This document shows, piece after piece, positions 8,113 through 16,832 of a stretch of 64,000 nt of DNA (positions within the stretch are counted from its first letter, which is position 1; each line of letters starts with the position of its first letter). The notes under the pieces are model-generated. The model worked only from the letters and a program-made list of their open reading frames with translations, had not been told where the DNA came from and made no database searches. The translations under genes and the position numbers were made by a program. Origin of the DNA: Sulfurospirillum sp036802865 (GTDB lineage: Bacteria; Campylobacterota; Campylobacteria; Campylobacterales; Sulfurospirillaceae); NCBI RefSeq assembly GCF_036802865.1, contig NZ_DAIRVK010000001.1, positions 62,001-126,000 of the forward strand. Direction: 5' to 3'.

Positions 8113-9783
8113 TTAGGATTTTGGCCTATATCCTATTCTAAATCCACCCCAATGACGCCCTTTAACGTAAATTGGAATAGAAATATCATGCATAATATCG
8201 CCATTTTCTCTTCGATATGTTTGAAGTAAAACGCGCTTTTCATGATTTGCACCTCTCACACCACTGTCCGTAAAAATACGTTTTGAACGATTACCAAAAA
8301 GATCTTTTTCGTAATTGCCTGTAAGTGGCGCACGCGCATTATGTGTTGAGATGTAGCCAGACTTGTGCATAGCTACAGCATAAAAAAGGTTTTGTGAATT
8401 TTCTTTCATCAAAGTATCGATGATATCGGGAAATGTTTGGTCTGAAAAAGCATCGTATGCTGTAGTAAATTTTTGAGGATTAGTATTGGCGATGGGTTTA
8501 AAATTCGTATCAAAGATAGCTTCTGTAGACAGTTTTCCATGGCTAATGGCATTTTCAAATAATGTTTCAATACGTTTTTTTGCACTTAAGCAGTGTTGGT
8601 ACATGTTTTCGTGGTATTCATCCATTGCAAAAGCACTGAGATTTTCATGAGCCTCTTCTGCGCCAGAAATAATCGCTTGTGTTTGCCCTGAAATAGACTT
8701 CATCTCTTTGGTTCCTGCTTCAAGTTGTTCACTGATTTTTGAAATGGCTTCTTTAATGGTAAGAAGTTGATCACTGTTATAGTCAGAACTTTTTGCAATG
8801 GTGTCAATTTGATGCTCTATTTTTTCAGCATTACCAATAAAAAGTTTTATTTCATCACCAACGTGCTGTACGGTATGGGTTGCTCGTTCTATTTCATGCC
8901 GTAATGCTTCAATGCTGGTATATACATCGTTAGTATCTTGTTGAATTTGCTTAACAATTATAGTGACCTCGCTGGTTGATTTAGAGGTACGTTCTGCTAA
9001 GTTTCGCACTTCATCGGCAACGACAGCAAAACCACGTCCATGCTCTCCTGCTCGCGCTGCTTCTATAGCAGCATTTAATGCCAAAAGGTTGGTTTGATCG
9101 GCAATATCATCAATCACGGTTGTTACATTTTGGATAGTAATGGATTTTTCTTTAAGATCATTGACTTTGGAAGAGGCATCCGCTGATTGTATATTGATGC
9201 TATTCATGCGTGTAATTATTTCATTGAGTTCAGCAATGCTTTGTTGACTCTCTTTCATAGACAGCTTGGCAAACGATGAAGCTTCTTGCGCATTAGAGCT
9301 TACCAAATTTACGTGTTCAAAAATATTTTGAGTTGAATTTGAAATCTCTGAGATAGAGTGTGCTTTTTCTTCCAGCTTTTTAGACATAGAATCAATTGAA
9401 TACATTAATTGTGCAGTTGCTATAGAGTTTTTACCAGCACTTTGTGAGTAATTTTCACTCAGATAAGTTAAAAGTGTTACTAGCTTATAGATTCTTGGAA
9501 AAATAGTATGAAGAAAAGTGTGTTTTTCTGTTACATGTAAAAATTCTTTTTGATGGGTCTCACGTAAAGTTTTATCTCTGGCATCAAATTCAGCAATGAG
9601 CTCTAATGAATGAGATAAGGGCTGAATAATAAGCTTATAGAATGTCATAATAGCTATGGTTAAAAAGATAAATAAGCCAATAATGACAATAAATGGCTCT
9701 AGTATAAACCATGTAGCTAATAATAAACCTATGGCTGAGAAAATAAAAATAGCACTGATTTTAAAAAAGTAGTGTTGAAGCAT
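8113..9783 (-). CDS. Methyl-accepting chemotaxis protein with cytoplasmic C-terminal sensor domain
   Basis: A 556-aa chemoreceptor. Two membrane segments (about residues 8-27 and 31-50) are separated by only a few residues, so there is no periplasmic sensor. A helical signalling domain follows, with the invariant hairpin tip DQTNLLALNAAIEAARAGE and FAVVADEVRNLAERT near residues 230-270. After it comes a C-terminal domain (about 400-556) with AVAMHKSGYISTHN and PIYVKGRHWGGFRIGY, resembling the PAS/Cache-like domain appended to some proteobacterial MCPs. It therefore probably senses an intracellular or membrane-proximal signal such as redox state or energy. No HAMP motif is obvious. It is monocistronic; a weak hairpin (AAAGC/GCTTT, about 8098-8111) follows its stop. 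Confidence 0.9.
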   Translation of the reverse strand: MLQHYFFKISAIFIFSAIGLLLATWFILEPFIVIIGLFIFLTIAIMTFYKLIIQPLSHSLELIAEFDARDKTLRETHQKEFLHVTEKHTFLHTIFPRIYKLVTLLTYLSENYSQSAGKNSIATAQLMYSIDSMSKKLEEKAHSISEISNSTQNIFEHVNLVSSNAQEASSFAKLSMKESQQSIAELNEIITRMNSINIQSADASSKVNDLKEKSITIQNVTTVIDDIADQTNLLALNAAIEAARAGEHGRGFAVVADEVRNLAERTSKSTSEVTIIVKQIQQDTNDVYTSIEALRHEIERATHTVQHVGDEIKLFIGNAEKIEHQIDTIAKSSDYNSDQLLTIKEAISKISEQLEAGTKEMKSISGQTQAIISGAEEAHENLSAFAMDEYHENMYQHCLSAKKRIETLFENAISHGKLSTEAIFDTNFKPIANTNPQKFTTAYDAFSDQTFPDIIDTLMKENSQNLFYAVAMHKSGYISTHNARAPLTGNYEKDLFGNRSKRIFTDSGVRGANHEKRVLLQTYRRENGDIMHDISIPIYVKGRHWGGFRIGYRPKS

Positions 9784-9961
9784 CCTGTCCCTCGACTCAC
9801 ATTTAAGATTAATTTATAAGGGTAACACACCAACATGATAAAAATATGAAAAAATAAAACTGTAACAAAGAAATGACTTATGAGTGTTTACTTTTGATAC
9901 TTATAAAAAAAAGAGCAAAATTAAGATAAAATTTCGCATTTAAATTTTCAGGAGCGATACA

Positions 9962-10831
9962 GTGTCAAGTATCTCAAAATATAGCAAAATCAATAGTCTA
10001 AAATCCGTTAAAAAGTGTCTTTTCCCAGCCGCAGGCTACGGTACGCGTTTTCTTCCTGCAACCAAAGCAATGCCTAAAGAGATGTTGCCTGTTCTTACAA
10101 AACCATTGATTCAATACGGTGTCGAAGAGGCAGTGAGTGCTGGTATTGATACAATGGCTATCGTAACAGGACGTGGTAAACGTGCCATTGAAGATCACTT
10201 TGATGTCAGTTATGAATTAGAGCATCAAATCAAAGGAACCTCAAAAGAGAGTTACCTTACCGAAATTAGAAACCTTATTGACAATTGTACTTTCAGTTAT
10301 ACCAGACAAGTTGAGATGAAAGGTTTGGGTCATGCCATTCTTACTGGAAAAACATTGATTGGAGATGAGCCATTTGCGGTTATTTTGGCGGATGACTTAT
10401 GTGACAATAACGATGACGATCCTGTCTTGAAACAAATGGTCGAAGTGTATGAAAAATACCGTTGTTGTGTTGTTGCTATTGAAGAAGTCCCTAAAGAAGA
10501 GACGAATAAATACGGCGTTATTGACGGTAAAATTGTTGATGGTAATGAATCAGTACTTCGTGTCTCTAACATGGTAGAAAAACCAGACCCTAAAGATGCG
10601 CCAACCAATTTAGCGATCATTGGACGTTACATCTTGACTCCTGATATTTTTGATGTTATTGAAAATACAAAACCTGGCAAAGGTGGGGAAATTCAAATTA
10701 CTGATGCGCTTTTAGAACTAGCACGTCAAGGAAAAGTTATTGCGTATAAATTTCAAGGAAGACGTTTTGATTGTGGCTCTATTGAGGGCTTTGTTGAAGC
10801 AACAAACTACTTCCACGATAAAGCAAAATAG
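9962..10831 (+). CDS. galU: UTP--glucose-1-phosphate uridylyltransferase
   Basis: Makes UDP-glucose for surface polysaccharides. FPAAGYGTRFLPATKAMPKEMLP is the nucleotide-binding loop region of GalU; VEEAVSAGI, ILADDLC and FDCGSIEGFVEATN are also conserved. The 289-aa length is normal. The start is GTG at 9962, seven bases after AGGAG; no ATG exists until well inside the catalytic loop. It stands alone, followed by a strong inverted repeat. Confidence 0.96.
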   Translation: MSSISKYSKINSLKSVKKCLFPAAGYGTRFLPATKAMPKEMLPVLTKPLIQYGVEEAVSAGIDTMAIVTGRGKRAIEDHFDVSYELEHQIKGTSKESYLTEIRNLIDNCTFSYTRQVEMKGLGHAILTGKTLIGDEPFAVILADDLCDNNDDDPVLKQMVEVYEKYRCCVVAIEEVPKEETNKYGVIDGKIVDGNESVLRVSNMVEKPDPKDAPTNLAIIGRYILTPDIFDVIENTKPGKGGEIQITDALLELARQGKVIAYKFQGRRFDCGSIEGFVEATNYFHDKAK

Positions 10832-10839
10832 TTTTATTT

Positions 10840-10873
10840 GCAAAACCTCATAAGGTTTTTTATGAGGTTTTGC
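10840..10873 (+). terminator. Perfect 14-bp hairpin downstream of galU
   Basis: GCAAAACCTCATAA (10840-10853) pairs with TTATGAGGTTTTGC (10860-10873) around a six-base loop. No T-run follows on either strand, so it could be a terminator or an RNA-stabilising end structure. Confidence 0.6.
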
Positions 10874-10931
10874 ACCCTTCTCTACTTCTCTTCAAACAAT
10901 GAAGATAAACCCTTTATTAGCTTAGCTTAGC

Positions 10932-10937
10932 TATAAT
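10932..10937 (+). promoter_or_regulatory. -10 box of pyrG-recJ
   Basis: TATAAT 33 bases before the chosen pyrG start, preceded by a direct repeat TTAGC-TTAGC. Confidence 0.5.
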
Positions 10938-10969
10938 CTTGCCATTAAATAATAATGAGGCGGAAGATT

Positions 10970-12610
10970 ATGTCCAATCAGGAAACAAAGTATATTTTTA
11001 TAACCGGAGGCGTTTTAAGCTCTCTTGGTAAAGGCATAGCAGCGGCGAGTATCTCTACACTTTTAAAAAATGTTGGCTTTAAAGTCAGCATTCTCAAAGC
11101 AGATCCTTACATCAACGTTGATCCTGGAACAATGAGTCCATTAGAACACGGAGAAGTGTTTGTAACCGATGATGGTGCTGAGACCGACCTTGATCTTGGT
11201 CATTACGAGCGCTTTTTAGATGAAAATCTAACCCAAGCCAACAACTTTACCACAGGTCGTGTTTACTCTTCTGTTATTGAAAAAGAAAGACGTGGAGATT
11301 ACCTTGGTAAAACCATTCAAGTCATTCCTCACATTGTCGATGAGATTGCCAATCGCATTAAAGAAGCAGGTCGTGGTCAAGACATTTTGATTGTAGAGAT
11401 TGGTGGAACCGTAGGTGATATCGAAGGCTTGCCTTTTTTAGAGGCGATTCGATCTCTCAAAAGTGAGCTTGGCAAACGAAGGGCTATGAATATTCATTTA
11501 ACACTTGTTCCTTTTATCAAAGCAGCAGGTGAGCTTAAAACTAAACCAACGCAACACTCAGTACAAGAGCTTCGTCGTATTGGTATCACTCCAGATATGT
11601 TGATCTGTCGTTCCGAATACCCTCTTCCTAAAGAGCTTAAAAACAAATTGGCTTTTTCGTGTGGCGTTGAGCGTAATTCTGTCATCGAGTGTTTAGACGC
11701 GACAACGATTTACCAAGTGCCACTCAGTTTTCTCAAAGAGAACATTTTAGTACCGATCTCAGAGGCATTAAACTTAGGCGAGCTTACACCACATATGGAT
11801 GAATGGGATCTTTTAGTCAAGCGTGTGATTGCACCTCGTGATGAGTTAATGATCGCTTTTGTCGGTAAATACCTTGATCTTAAAGAGTCGTATAAATCAC
11901 TTACCGAATCGTTAATTCACGCTGGAGCAAATCTGAATGCCAAAGTGAAAATTCGTTGGGTTGATTCAGAAATGATCGAAGAAAAAGGGTGCGAAGAGAT
12001 TTTATCTGATGTTGATGGCATCTTGGTTGCAGGTGGTTTTGGAGAGCGCGGTGTTGTGGGTAAAATGGCAGCTATTCGTTACGCAAGAGAGCATAAAATA
12101 CCATATCTTGGTATCTGTCTTGGTATGCAACTTGCGATGATTGAATTCGCACGTAATGTTTTGAATATTGAAGATGCTAATTCGGCTGAATTTAATCCTA
12201 CATGTAAAAATCCAATTATCTATTTAATCGACTCTTTTATGGATGCAAGTGGTCAAAAACAGTTACGTACCTTTCAAAGTCCATTGGGAGGTACAATGCG
12301 TTTAGGTGGCTATGAGTGTGAGACAAAACCAGACTCATTGCTACGATCTGTTTACGATGGTGCTAAAGTCATTCGTGAGCGTCACCGACACAGGTACGAA
12401 GCAAACCCTGCGTACCGCGAAGCTTTTGAAAAAGAGGGGCTTATTGTGAGTGGTGAAAGTCATGGTTTGATCGAAGCAGTGGAGCTTCAAGGTCATCCAT
12501 GGTTTTTAGGCGTTCAGTTTCACCCAGAGTTTACATCACGTTTAACAAACCCTAATAAAACTATTTTAGGATTTGCGAAAGCGGCTTTAACTCAACGCCA
12601 AAATGGTTAG
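10970..12610 (+). CDS. pyrG: CTP synthase
   Basis: Makes CTP from UTP, ATP and glutamine. The N-terminal synthase domain begins KYIFITGGVLSSLGKGIAAAS; GTVGDIEGLPFLEAIR is also typical. The class I glutaminase domain has GICLGMQLAMIE (nucleophile Cys) and GVQFHPEF (His/Glu). Starting at 10970 gives 546 aa, the usual length; the in-frame ATG at 10955 has no SD and would add five residues. It overlaps recJ by eight bases. Confidence 0.97.
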   Translation: MSNQETKYIFITGGVLSSLGKGIAAASISTLLKNVGFKVSILKADPYINVDPGTMSPLEHGEVFVTDDGAETDLDLGHYERFLDENLTQANNFTTGRVYSSVIEKERRGDYLGKTIQVIPHIVDEIANRIKEAGRGQDILIVEIGGTVGDIEGLPFLEAIRSLKSELGKRRAMNIHLTLVPFIKAAGELKTKPTQHSVQELRRIGITPDMLICRSEYPLPKELKNKLAFSCGVERNSVIECLDATTIYQVPLSFLKENILVPISEALNLGELTPHMDEWDLLVKRVIAPRDELMIAFVGKYLDLKESYKSLTESLIHAGANLNAKVKIRWVDSEMIEEKGCEEILSDVDGILVAGGFGERGVVGKMAAIRYAREHKIPYLGICLGMQLAMIEFARNVLNIEDANSAEFNPTCKNPIIYLIDSFMDASGQKQLRTFQSPLGGTMRLGGYECETKPDSLLRSVYDGAKVIRERHRHRYEANPAYREAFEKEGLIVSGESHGLIEAVELQGHPWFLGVQFHPEFTSRLTNPNKTILGFAKAALTQRQNG

Positions 12611-14186
12611 TTTACTAACCAAAGAGGAGATAAAACGGATTCTTCAATGTAGATTCGAGAGTGACGAATGCACTTGTTTAAACGAGATTCCTAAGCCTTC
12701 CTCTTTCAAAGATATTGCACGAGCATCAAAACGTATTGCTGATGCGATGCGAAATGGTGAACGTATTGCTATTGTGGGCGATTATGATGTTGACGGTGTG
12801 ATTTCTTCGGTTATTTTAAGCCAATTCTTTGATGATCTTGGAGTGGATTACTCCTTGATTATCCCAAACCGTTTTACCGATGGGTATGGTTTAAATCCAG
12901 ATATTGTGGCGAAGCTTGATGTGCATGTTATTATCACCGTCGACAATGGCATATCTGCCATTGAGGCGGCTCAAATTTGCAAAGAGCAAGGCATTGATCT
13001 GATTATTACCGATCATCATAGTATTCCTGCTGTTTTGCCTGAAGCATATGCTATTGTCAATCCTAAGCAAGAAGATTGTGCTTTTCCACACTGTGAGATT
13101 TGCGGTGCCCAAGTGGCGTGGTATTTGGTTGCTGCACTCAAAGAAGAGCTGGGTATTGAATATAATCTATCCAGTTTCTTAGATCTGCTTTGCATTGCCA
13201 TTATGGCAGATATGATGGAACTTGTTGGAATGAACCGTGTTATGGTTAAAAAGGGCATTGTCGAGCTTAACCGCTCTCCTCGAGTAGCTTTTGAAGCTAT
13301 AAAACAGTATTTTGGTAAAGCGACTTTAGAGGGCGATGATATTTCATTTTTAATAGCGCCTTTGATTAACAGTTCAGGGCGTATGGAAGATGCTATTTTT
13401 TCCTATGAATTTTTGAAATCAAAAAATGTGAATGATGCTTTAGCAAAGCTTGATTACATTGTCTCTCTCAATGAAGCACGCAAAGAAGAAGAGCGTCTTT
13501 TATTTGAAGCAGCGCTTCCTTACGTCAAAGAGGATTCAAATATCATCGTGGCATGGGGAGAAGAGTGGCATGAGGGTATTGTTGGGATCGTCGCTTCACG
13601 GCTCTCCAAACGCTTTAAAAAGCCTGCTATTGTTTTCTCAATTCGAGATGAGAGAGCAAAAGGAAGTGCCAGAGGCATTGGAGATGTGGATATTTTAGAA
13701 TTGATTCGTTCCCAAGAATCTATTTTACTTGGATTTGGTGGACACAAAGGTGCCGCAGGTGTTTCGATTGAAATCAAGCATTTGGAACAATTTCGTACAA
13801 ATTTAGAAAAAGCTTCAAGCCAGTTTACGCAAGAAGTATTGGAAGCTGACAATGACCTTTTAGGCGAAATCACTGCCGATCAGATTGATTTTGAATTGTT
13901 GGAAATTTTGGAAAATCAAGAACCATACGGCCAGAAGAATCCAAAACCAAGCTTTTTGTTACGTAATATTGCCGTAAAAGTTGATCGATTGATTGGTAAA
14001 GATGGGCAACATCTCAAGCTCATTTTACAAGAGGGAAGCAGTGCTCTTGAAGCGCTCTTTTTTAATTATGATGTGAAAGCCAAACAAGGGGATCGTCTTG
14101 ATATTCTCTTTACCGTTTCACGCAATGACTATCGTGGGCTTGTGACACCTCAGTTATTAATCAAGCAAATCGTTAAAAAGTATTAG
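12603..14186 (+). CDS. recJ: Single-stranded-DNA-specific exonuclease RecJ
   Basis: A 5'-3' ssDNA exonuclease of recombination and mismatch repair. DHH-family motifs are present in order: GDYDVDGVISS, VDNGISA, ITDHHS, and the DHHA1 motif LGFGGHKGAAG. The 527-aa length is slightly shorter than the E. coli protein but normal for this phylum. The ATG lies inside the end of pyrG (eight-base overlap), so the two are translationally coupled. Confidence 0.95.
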   Translation: MVSLLTKEEIKRILQCRFESDECTCLNEIPKPSSFKDIARASKRIADAMRNGERIAIVGDYDVDGVISSVILSQFFDDLGVDYSLIIPNRFTDGYGLNPDIVAKLDVHVIITVDNGISAIEAAQICKEQGIDLIITDHHSIPAVLPEAYAIVNPKQEDCAFPHCEICGAQVAWYLVAALKEELGIEYNLSSFLDLLCIAIMADMMELVGMNRVMVKKGIVELNRSPRVAFEAIKQYFGKATLEGDDISFLIAPLINSSGRMEDAIFSYEFLKSKNVNDALAKLDYIVSLNEARKEEERLLFEAALPYVKEDSNIIVAWGEEWHEGIVGIVASRLSKRFKKPAIVFSIRDERAKGSARGIGDVDILELIRSQESILLGFGGHKGAAGVSIEIKHLEQFRTNLEKASSQFTQEVLEADNDLLGEITADQIDFELLEILENQEPYGQKNPKPSFLLRNIAVKVDRLIGKDGQHLKLILQEGSSALEALFFNYDVKAKQGDRLDILFTVSRNDYRGLVTPQLLIKQIVKKY

Positions 14187-14190
14187 ATTA

Positions 14191-14207
14191 ATGCACCAGA
14201 GGTGCAT
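14191..14207 (+). terminator. Hairpin after recJ
   Basis: ATGCACC-AGA-GGTGCAT directly follows the recJ stop. The next bases are GGGCTTTC, so it lacks a proper T-run. It faces the hairpin after pcm; the roughly 65 bases between hold nothing I recognise. Confidence 0.45.
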
Positions 14208-14271
14208 GGGCTTTCTGCCGAAGAAACTCAGCGTAGCGTAGCTTTTTAAGTTTTACTTGAAAAGCGTGTAA

Positions 14272-14291
14272 GGAGTTCTGCATAGAACTCC
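14272..14291 (-). terminator. Hairpin after pcm
   Basis: GGAGTTCT-GCAT-AGAACTCC, an 8-bp stem with a tetraloop, immediately downstream of the pcm stop on the minus strand. The tail on that strand is TTACACGCTTTTC. Confidence 0.5.
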
Positions 14292-14292
14292 A

Positions 14293-14952
14293 TTAAAACT
14301 CACGACCATCTTTAACAGGTACAAAGAGACAATCACCGATTGTCTCTTTTCGTATACCCTCTTCTGTTTTAATAAAACGGGTAATAATCTGTTTATCGCC
14401 TTTTTCAATGGGTGCTACTAAAATCCCTCCAATTTTTAACTGTTCAAAAAGTTTTTGAGGCACCTCTGGCGTCGAAGCAGAAAATAAAATACGATCATAA
14501 GGAGCAAATTCTCTCCATCCATTTTGACCATCGTCAAAGCGCGTGTGTATGTTGGAAATACCCAATGTTTTAAAACGTTCACGCGCCTCTTTAAGCAATC
14601 GTTCAATACGTTCAATGGTAAAGACTCTACGAATGATTTTACTTAAAATAAGCGCTTGATAGCCACTTCCACACCCAATTTCTAAAACACTATCTGCCCC
14701 TTTGGGACTAAGAGCTTCGGTCATTTTGGCCACGGTTAAAGGTGAGCTGATCCATTGGTTGGCGACAAGAGGTAGTGCATCGAGTTTATAAGCGTGCATA
14801 CTCATACCTTGAGGTACAAAAAGCTCACGTTCACTTTGGCAGAAAGCATCGTAGACATTAGGGCTAATGGGGCAGATTTTGGCAATTTCATCTGCCATTT
14901 TTTTGTGTTTTTGAAAACGTATTTTAGTGTTAAAGTGAGCCGTTTGCGGCAT
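14293..14952 (-). CDS. pcm: Protein-L-isoaspartate O-methyltransferase
   Basis: Repairs isoaspartyl residues in damaged proteins using SAM. VLEIGCGSGYQALILSKI is the SAM-binding motif I; ISSPLTVAKMTEAL and RILFSASTPEVPQKLFEQL fit the PCMT family. The 219-aa length is normal. Its start overlaps the end of the upstream hydrolase gene by 23 bases, implying coupled translation. Confidence 0.93.
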   Translation of the reverse strand: MPQTAHFNTKIRFQKHKKMADEIAKICPISPNVYDAFCQSERELFVPQGMSMHAYKLDALPLVANQWISSPLTVAKMTEALSPKGADSVLEIGCGSGYQALILSKIIRRVFTIERIERLLKEARERFKTLGISNIHTRFDDGQNGWREFAPYDRILFSASTPEVPQKLFEQLKIGGILVAPIEKGDKQIITRFIKTEEGIRKETIGDCLFVPVKDGREF

Positions 14953-15685
14953 TATAATTAAGTCCTATGTCAAGATATCGTCGCATTTTTTTGATCTCAT
15001 TCAAATCAAAAGGATGCATTATAAGGTTACAGTTGTCATCGCTGATTACATCACCAAAAGGAGAGATAATCGCACTACTTTTACCCATACTCTCATCAGC
15101 ACTATTGCTGCAAAGCACATACGCTTGATTGGCAATCGCCAGTGCTGTCGTGAGTGCTTCAAAATGCTTTTTACGAAGGTTTCCCCAGTAAGCAGGTACT
15201 AAAATGAGATCGGCTCCTTTGATTTGCTCCCAAAGTTTTGGAAAGCGAAGTTCAAAGCATATCAACACAGCAATTTTTATTCCATTAACCTCGATAATAC
15301 GGAGATCTTCGTCTTTTCCTGAGCTAAAATAGTGTTCTTCATCACCCAATGTGAAAAGTTTTGCTTTAGCGCGTGTATAGATAAGCTCTCCTTGGTGGAA
15401 GAGCTTAAAGTTATTCACATACCCGGTAGTTGCCTTTTCGATTAGGGTAAGCCCAAATGTTTTAGATATGGAAAGTTTTGCGAGGTTTGGAAGTATGGCA
15501 GCAGAAAATTCTGATGCTTCTTGCATTTGAGTGTAGCTGTAAGCACTTAAACAAAGTTCTGGTGCTAAAGAAATGCTCTGCGCAGGAGTTTGCTCTAAAA
15601 GAGTTTGCAAGGTTGCAAAATTCTCTTCAAAGCTTCGTCCTTCATAGGCAAATTGTAAAGCACAGAGCATTTTGTTAGAAGTCAT
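14930..15685 (-). CDS. Carbon-nitrogen hydrolase (nitrilase superfamily)
   Basis: An amidase of the nitrilase superfamily. The triad regions are visible: SLAPELCLSAYSY (Glu), RAKAKLFTLGDEEHYF (Lys) and AVLICFELRFPKLW (Cys). I place the start at the ATG at 15685 (MTSNKMLCALQFAYEGRSF), giving 251 aa; a longer in-frame extension would lie inside nrdB. The chosen start overlaps the nrdB stop by 11 bases. Family members include omega-amidases and N-carbamoyl hydrolases; the substrate cannot be told from sequence. Confidence 0.85.
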   Translation of the reverse strand: MTSNKMLCALQFAYEGRSFEENFATLQTLLEQTPAQSISLAPELCLSAYSYTQMQEASEFSAAILPNLAKLSISKTFGLTLIEKATTGYVNNFKLFHQGELIYTRAKAKLFTLGDEEHYFSSGKDEDLRIIEVNGIKIAVLICFELRFPKLWEQIKGADLILVPAYWGNLRKKHFEALTTALAIANQAYVLCSNSADESMGKSSAIISPFGDVISDDNCNLIMHPFDLNEIKKMRRYLDIGLNYNAANGSL

Positions 15686-16697
15686 CGAAGGAGAGACTTC
15701 CTTTACTGTAATTCGAGACATTGCCTTCAAAGAAGTTTGTTTTTTGATCATTAAATTTTGAGAAGTCATCTACCCATTTGATCGGATGATTTGCATTGTA
15801 AAGTTTCTCAAAACCAACTGCTGTTAAACGATCATCAATAAGATAGTGAATGTAGGTTTCGATGATATCGTCAGTAAAGCCCATAATTTGATTCTGGGTG
15901 ATGTATTTACCCCATTCAATTTCAAGGTCGCCCGCTTTTTGGAACATATCATAGACTTTGGCTTTAAGTTCAGCTGTAAAAAGTTCAGGGCGTTCTTTTT
16001 GAACAGAGTTAATCATGTTTTGAAAGATGAGAAGATGTGTGATTTCATCGCGTTGAATAAAACGGATCATCTGAGCACTACCAAGCATTCTTCCAGCCCT
16101 TGCAAGAGCGTAAATCGCGGTGAAGCCAGAGTAGAAATAGATACCTTCTAAAATTTGGTTTGCAAACATAGCAAGAACGAGTTTTTCATCGGTGACATCA
16201 CCGGCTAACTCTTCGTAAACGCTTGAAATATAGTCATTTTTACGACGCAAAACCTCATCGTGTTTTTCCATTTCATAAATGAGGTCTGTGTTGTCACAAA
16301 TCGCTTCGACCATAACAGCATAAGATTTGGAGTGGTTTGCCTCTTCGTACGATTGACGTGAAAGGCACGCGTTAATCTCTGGAGCCGTGATGTAAGGGTT
16401 AATGTTATCGGTCAAGTTGTTAGTCTGGAAACTGTCCATACTGATAAGTTGTGACCAAACAAGATCATACATACGTTTTTCAGCATCGGTCAAGTTGCGG
16501 TTATAGTCGATGACATCTTTGGTGGTATCGACCTCTTTAGGAAACCATGTATTGCCTTCCATCATATCCCAAAGTTTGAGTGCCCACGTATATTTTGCTT
16601 TGGTAAAATTTAAAATTCCATGAGGATTTCCGCCAAAGACTCTGCGATCATTTAAGCTCTCATCTGAGTTTGGGTTGTAGATTTTTTTGCGCTCCAC
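15675..16697 (-). CDS. nrdB: Class Ia ribonucleotide reductase, beta subunit
   Basis: The radical-generating subunit of aerobic ribonucleotide reductase. The di-iron ligand motif E119-A-N-H122 is followed by the likely tyrosyl-radical residue Tyr126 (HSKSYAVMVEAI), and NQILEGIYFYSGF and RDEITHLLIFQNMI supply the second half of the metal site. The 340-aa length is typical. The start is GTG at 16697 with AAGGA upstream. It is separated from its partner nrdA (20704-23070) by the class III genes. The C-terminal tail SFDDF should dock to NrdA. Confidence 0.95.
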   Translation of the reverse strand: MERKKIYNPNSDESLNDRRVFGGNPHGILNFTKAKYTWALKLWDMMEGNTWFPKEVDTTKDVIDYNRNLTDAEKRMYDLVWSQLISMDSFQTNNLTDNINPYITAPEINACLSRQSYEEANHSKSYAVMVEAICDNTDLIYEMEKHDEVLRRKNDYISSVYEELAGDVTDEKLVLAMFANQILEGIYFYSGFTAIYALARAGRMLGSAQMIRFIQRDEITHLLIFQNMINSVQKERPELFTAELKAKVYDMFQKAGDLEIEWGKYITQNQIMGFTDDIIETYIHYLIDDRLTAVGFEKLYNANHPIKWVDDFSKFNDQKTNFFEGNVSNYSKGSLSFDDF

Positions 16698-16832
16698 TGC
16701 TATTCCTTGTATACTTTTTTATTTTAAAATTGACTCTACCAACTGAGTGTGCAAGCTTGGAAACCACAGCGGCAAGCATAGCCAAATTAGCTTTGCTAGT
16801 TTGACGAGTAGGACTTTTAATTGAAGACTATT
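16698..16832 (-). other. Intergenic region upstream of nrdB with a tRNA D-arm-like segment
   Basis: 135 bases between nrdG and nrdB. On the minus strand 16733-16748 reads ACTCAGTTGGTAGAGT, which is a tRNA D-arm in which the closing G-C pair is replaced by A-T. No acceptor, anticodon or T stem can be folded around it, so it is a chance match or a decayed tRNA remnant. The last part (about 16703-16730) holds a TAAAAT-like -10 and the nrdB SD AAGGA. Confidence 0.35.

Noticed and set aside
14208..14271. Repeat shared between the recJ-pcm gap and the nrdG-nrdB gap
   Set aside because: Short stretches such as AAAGCTA look alike, but the alignment needs many gaps and is no better than chance in AT-rich DNA.
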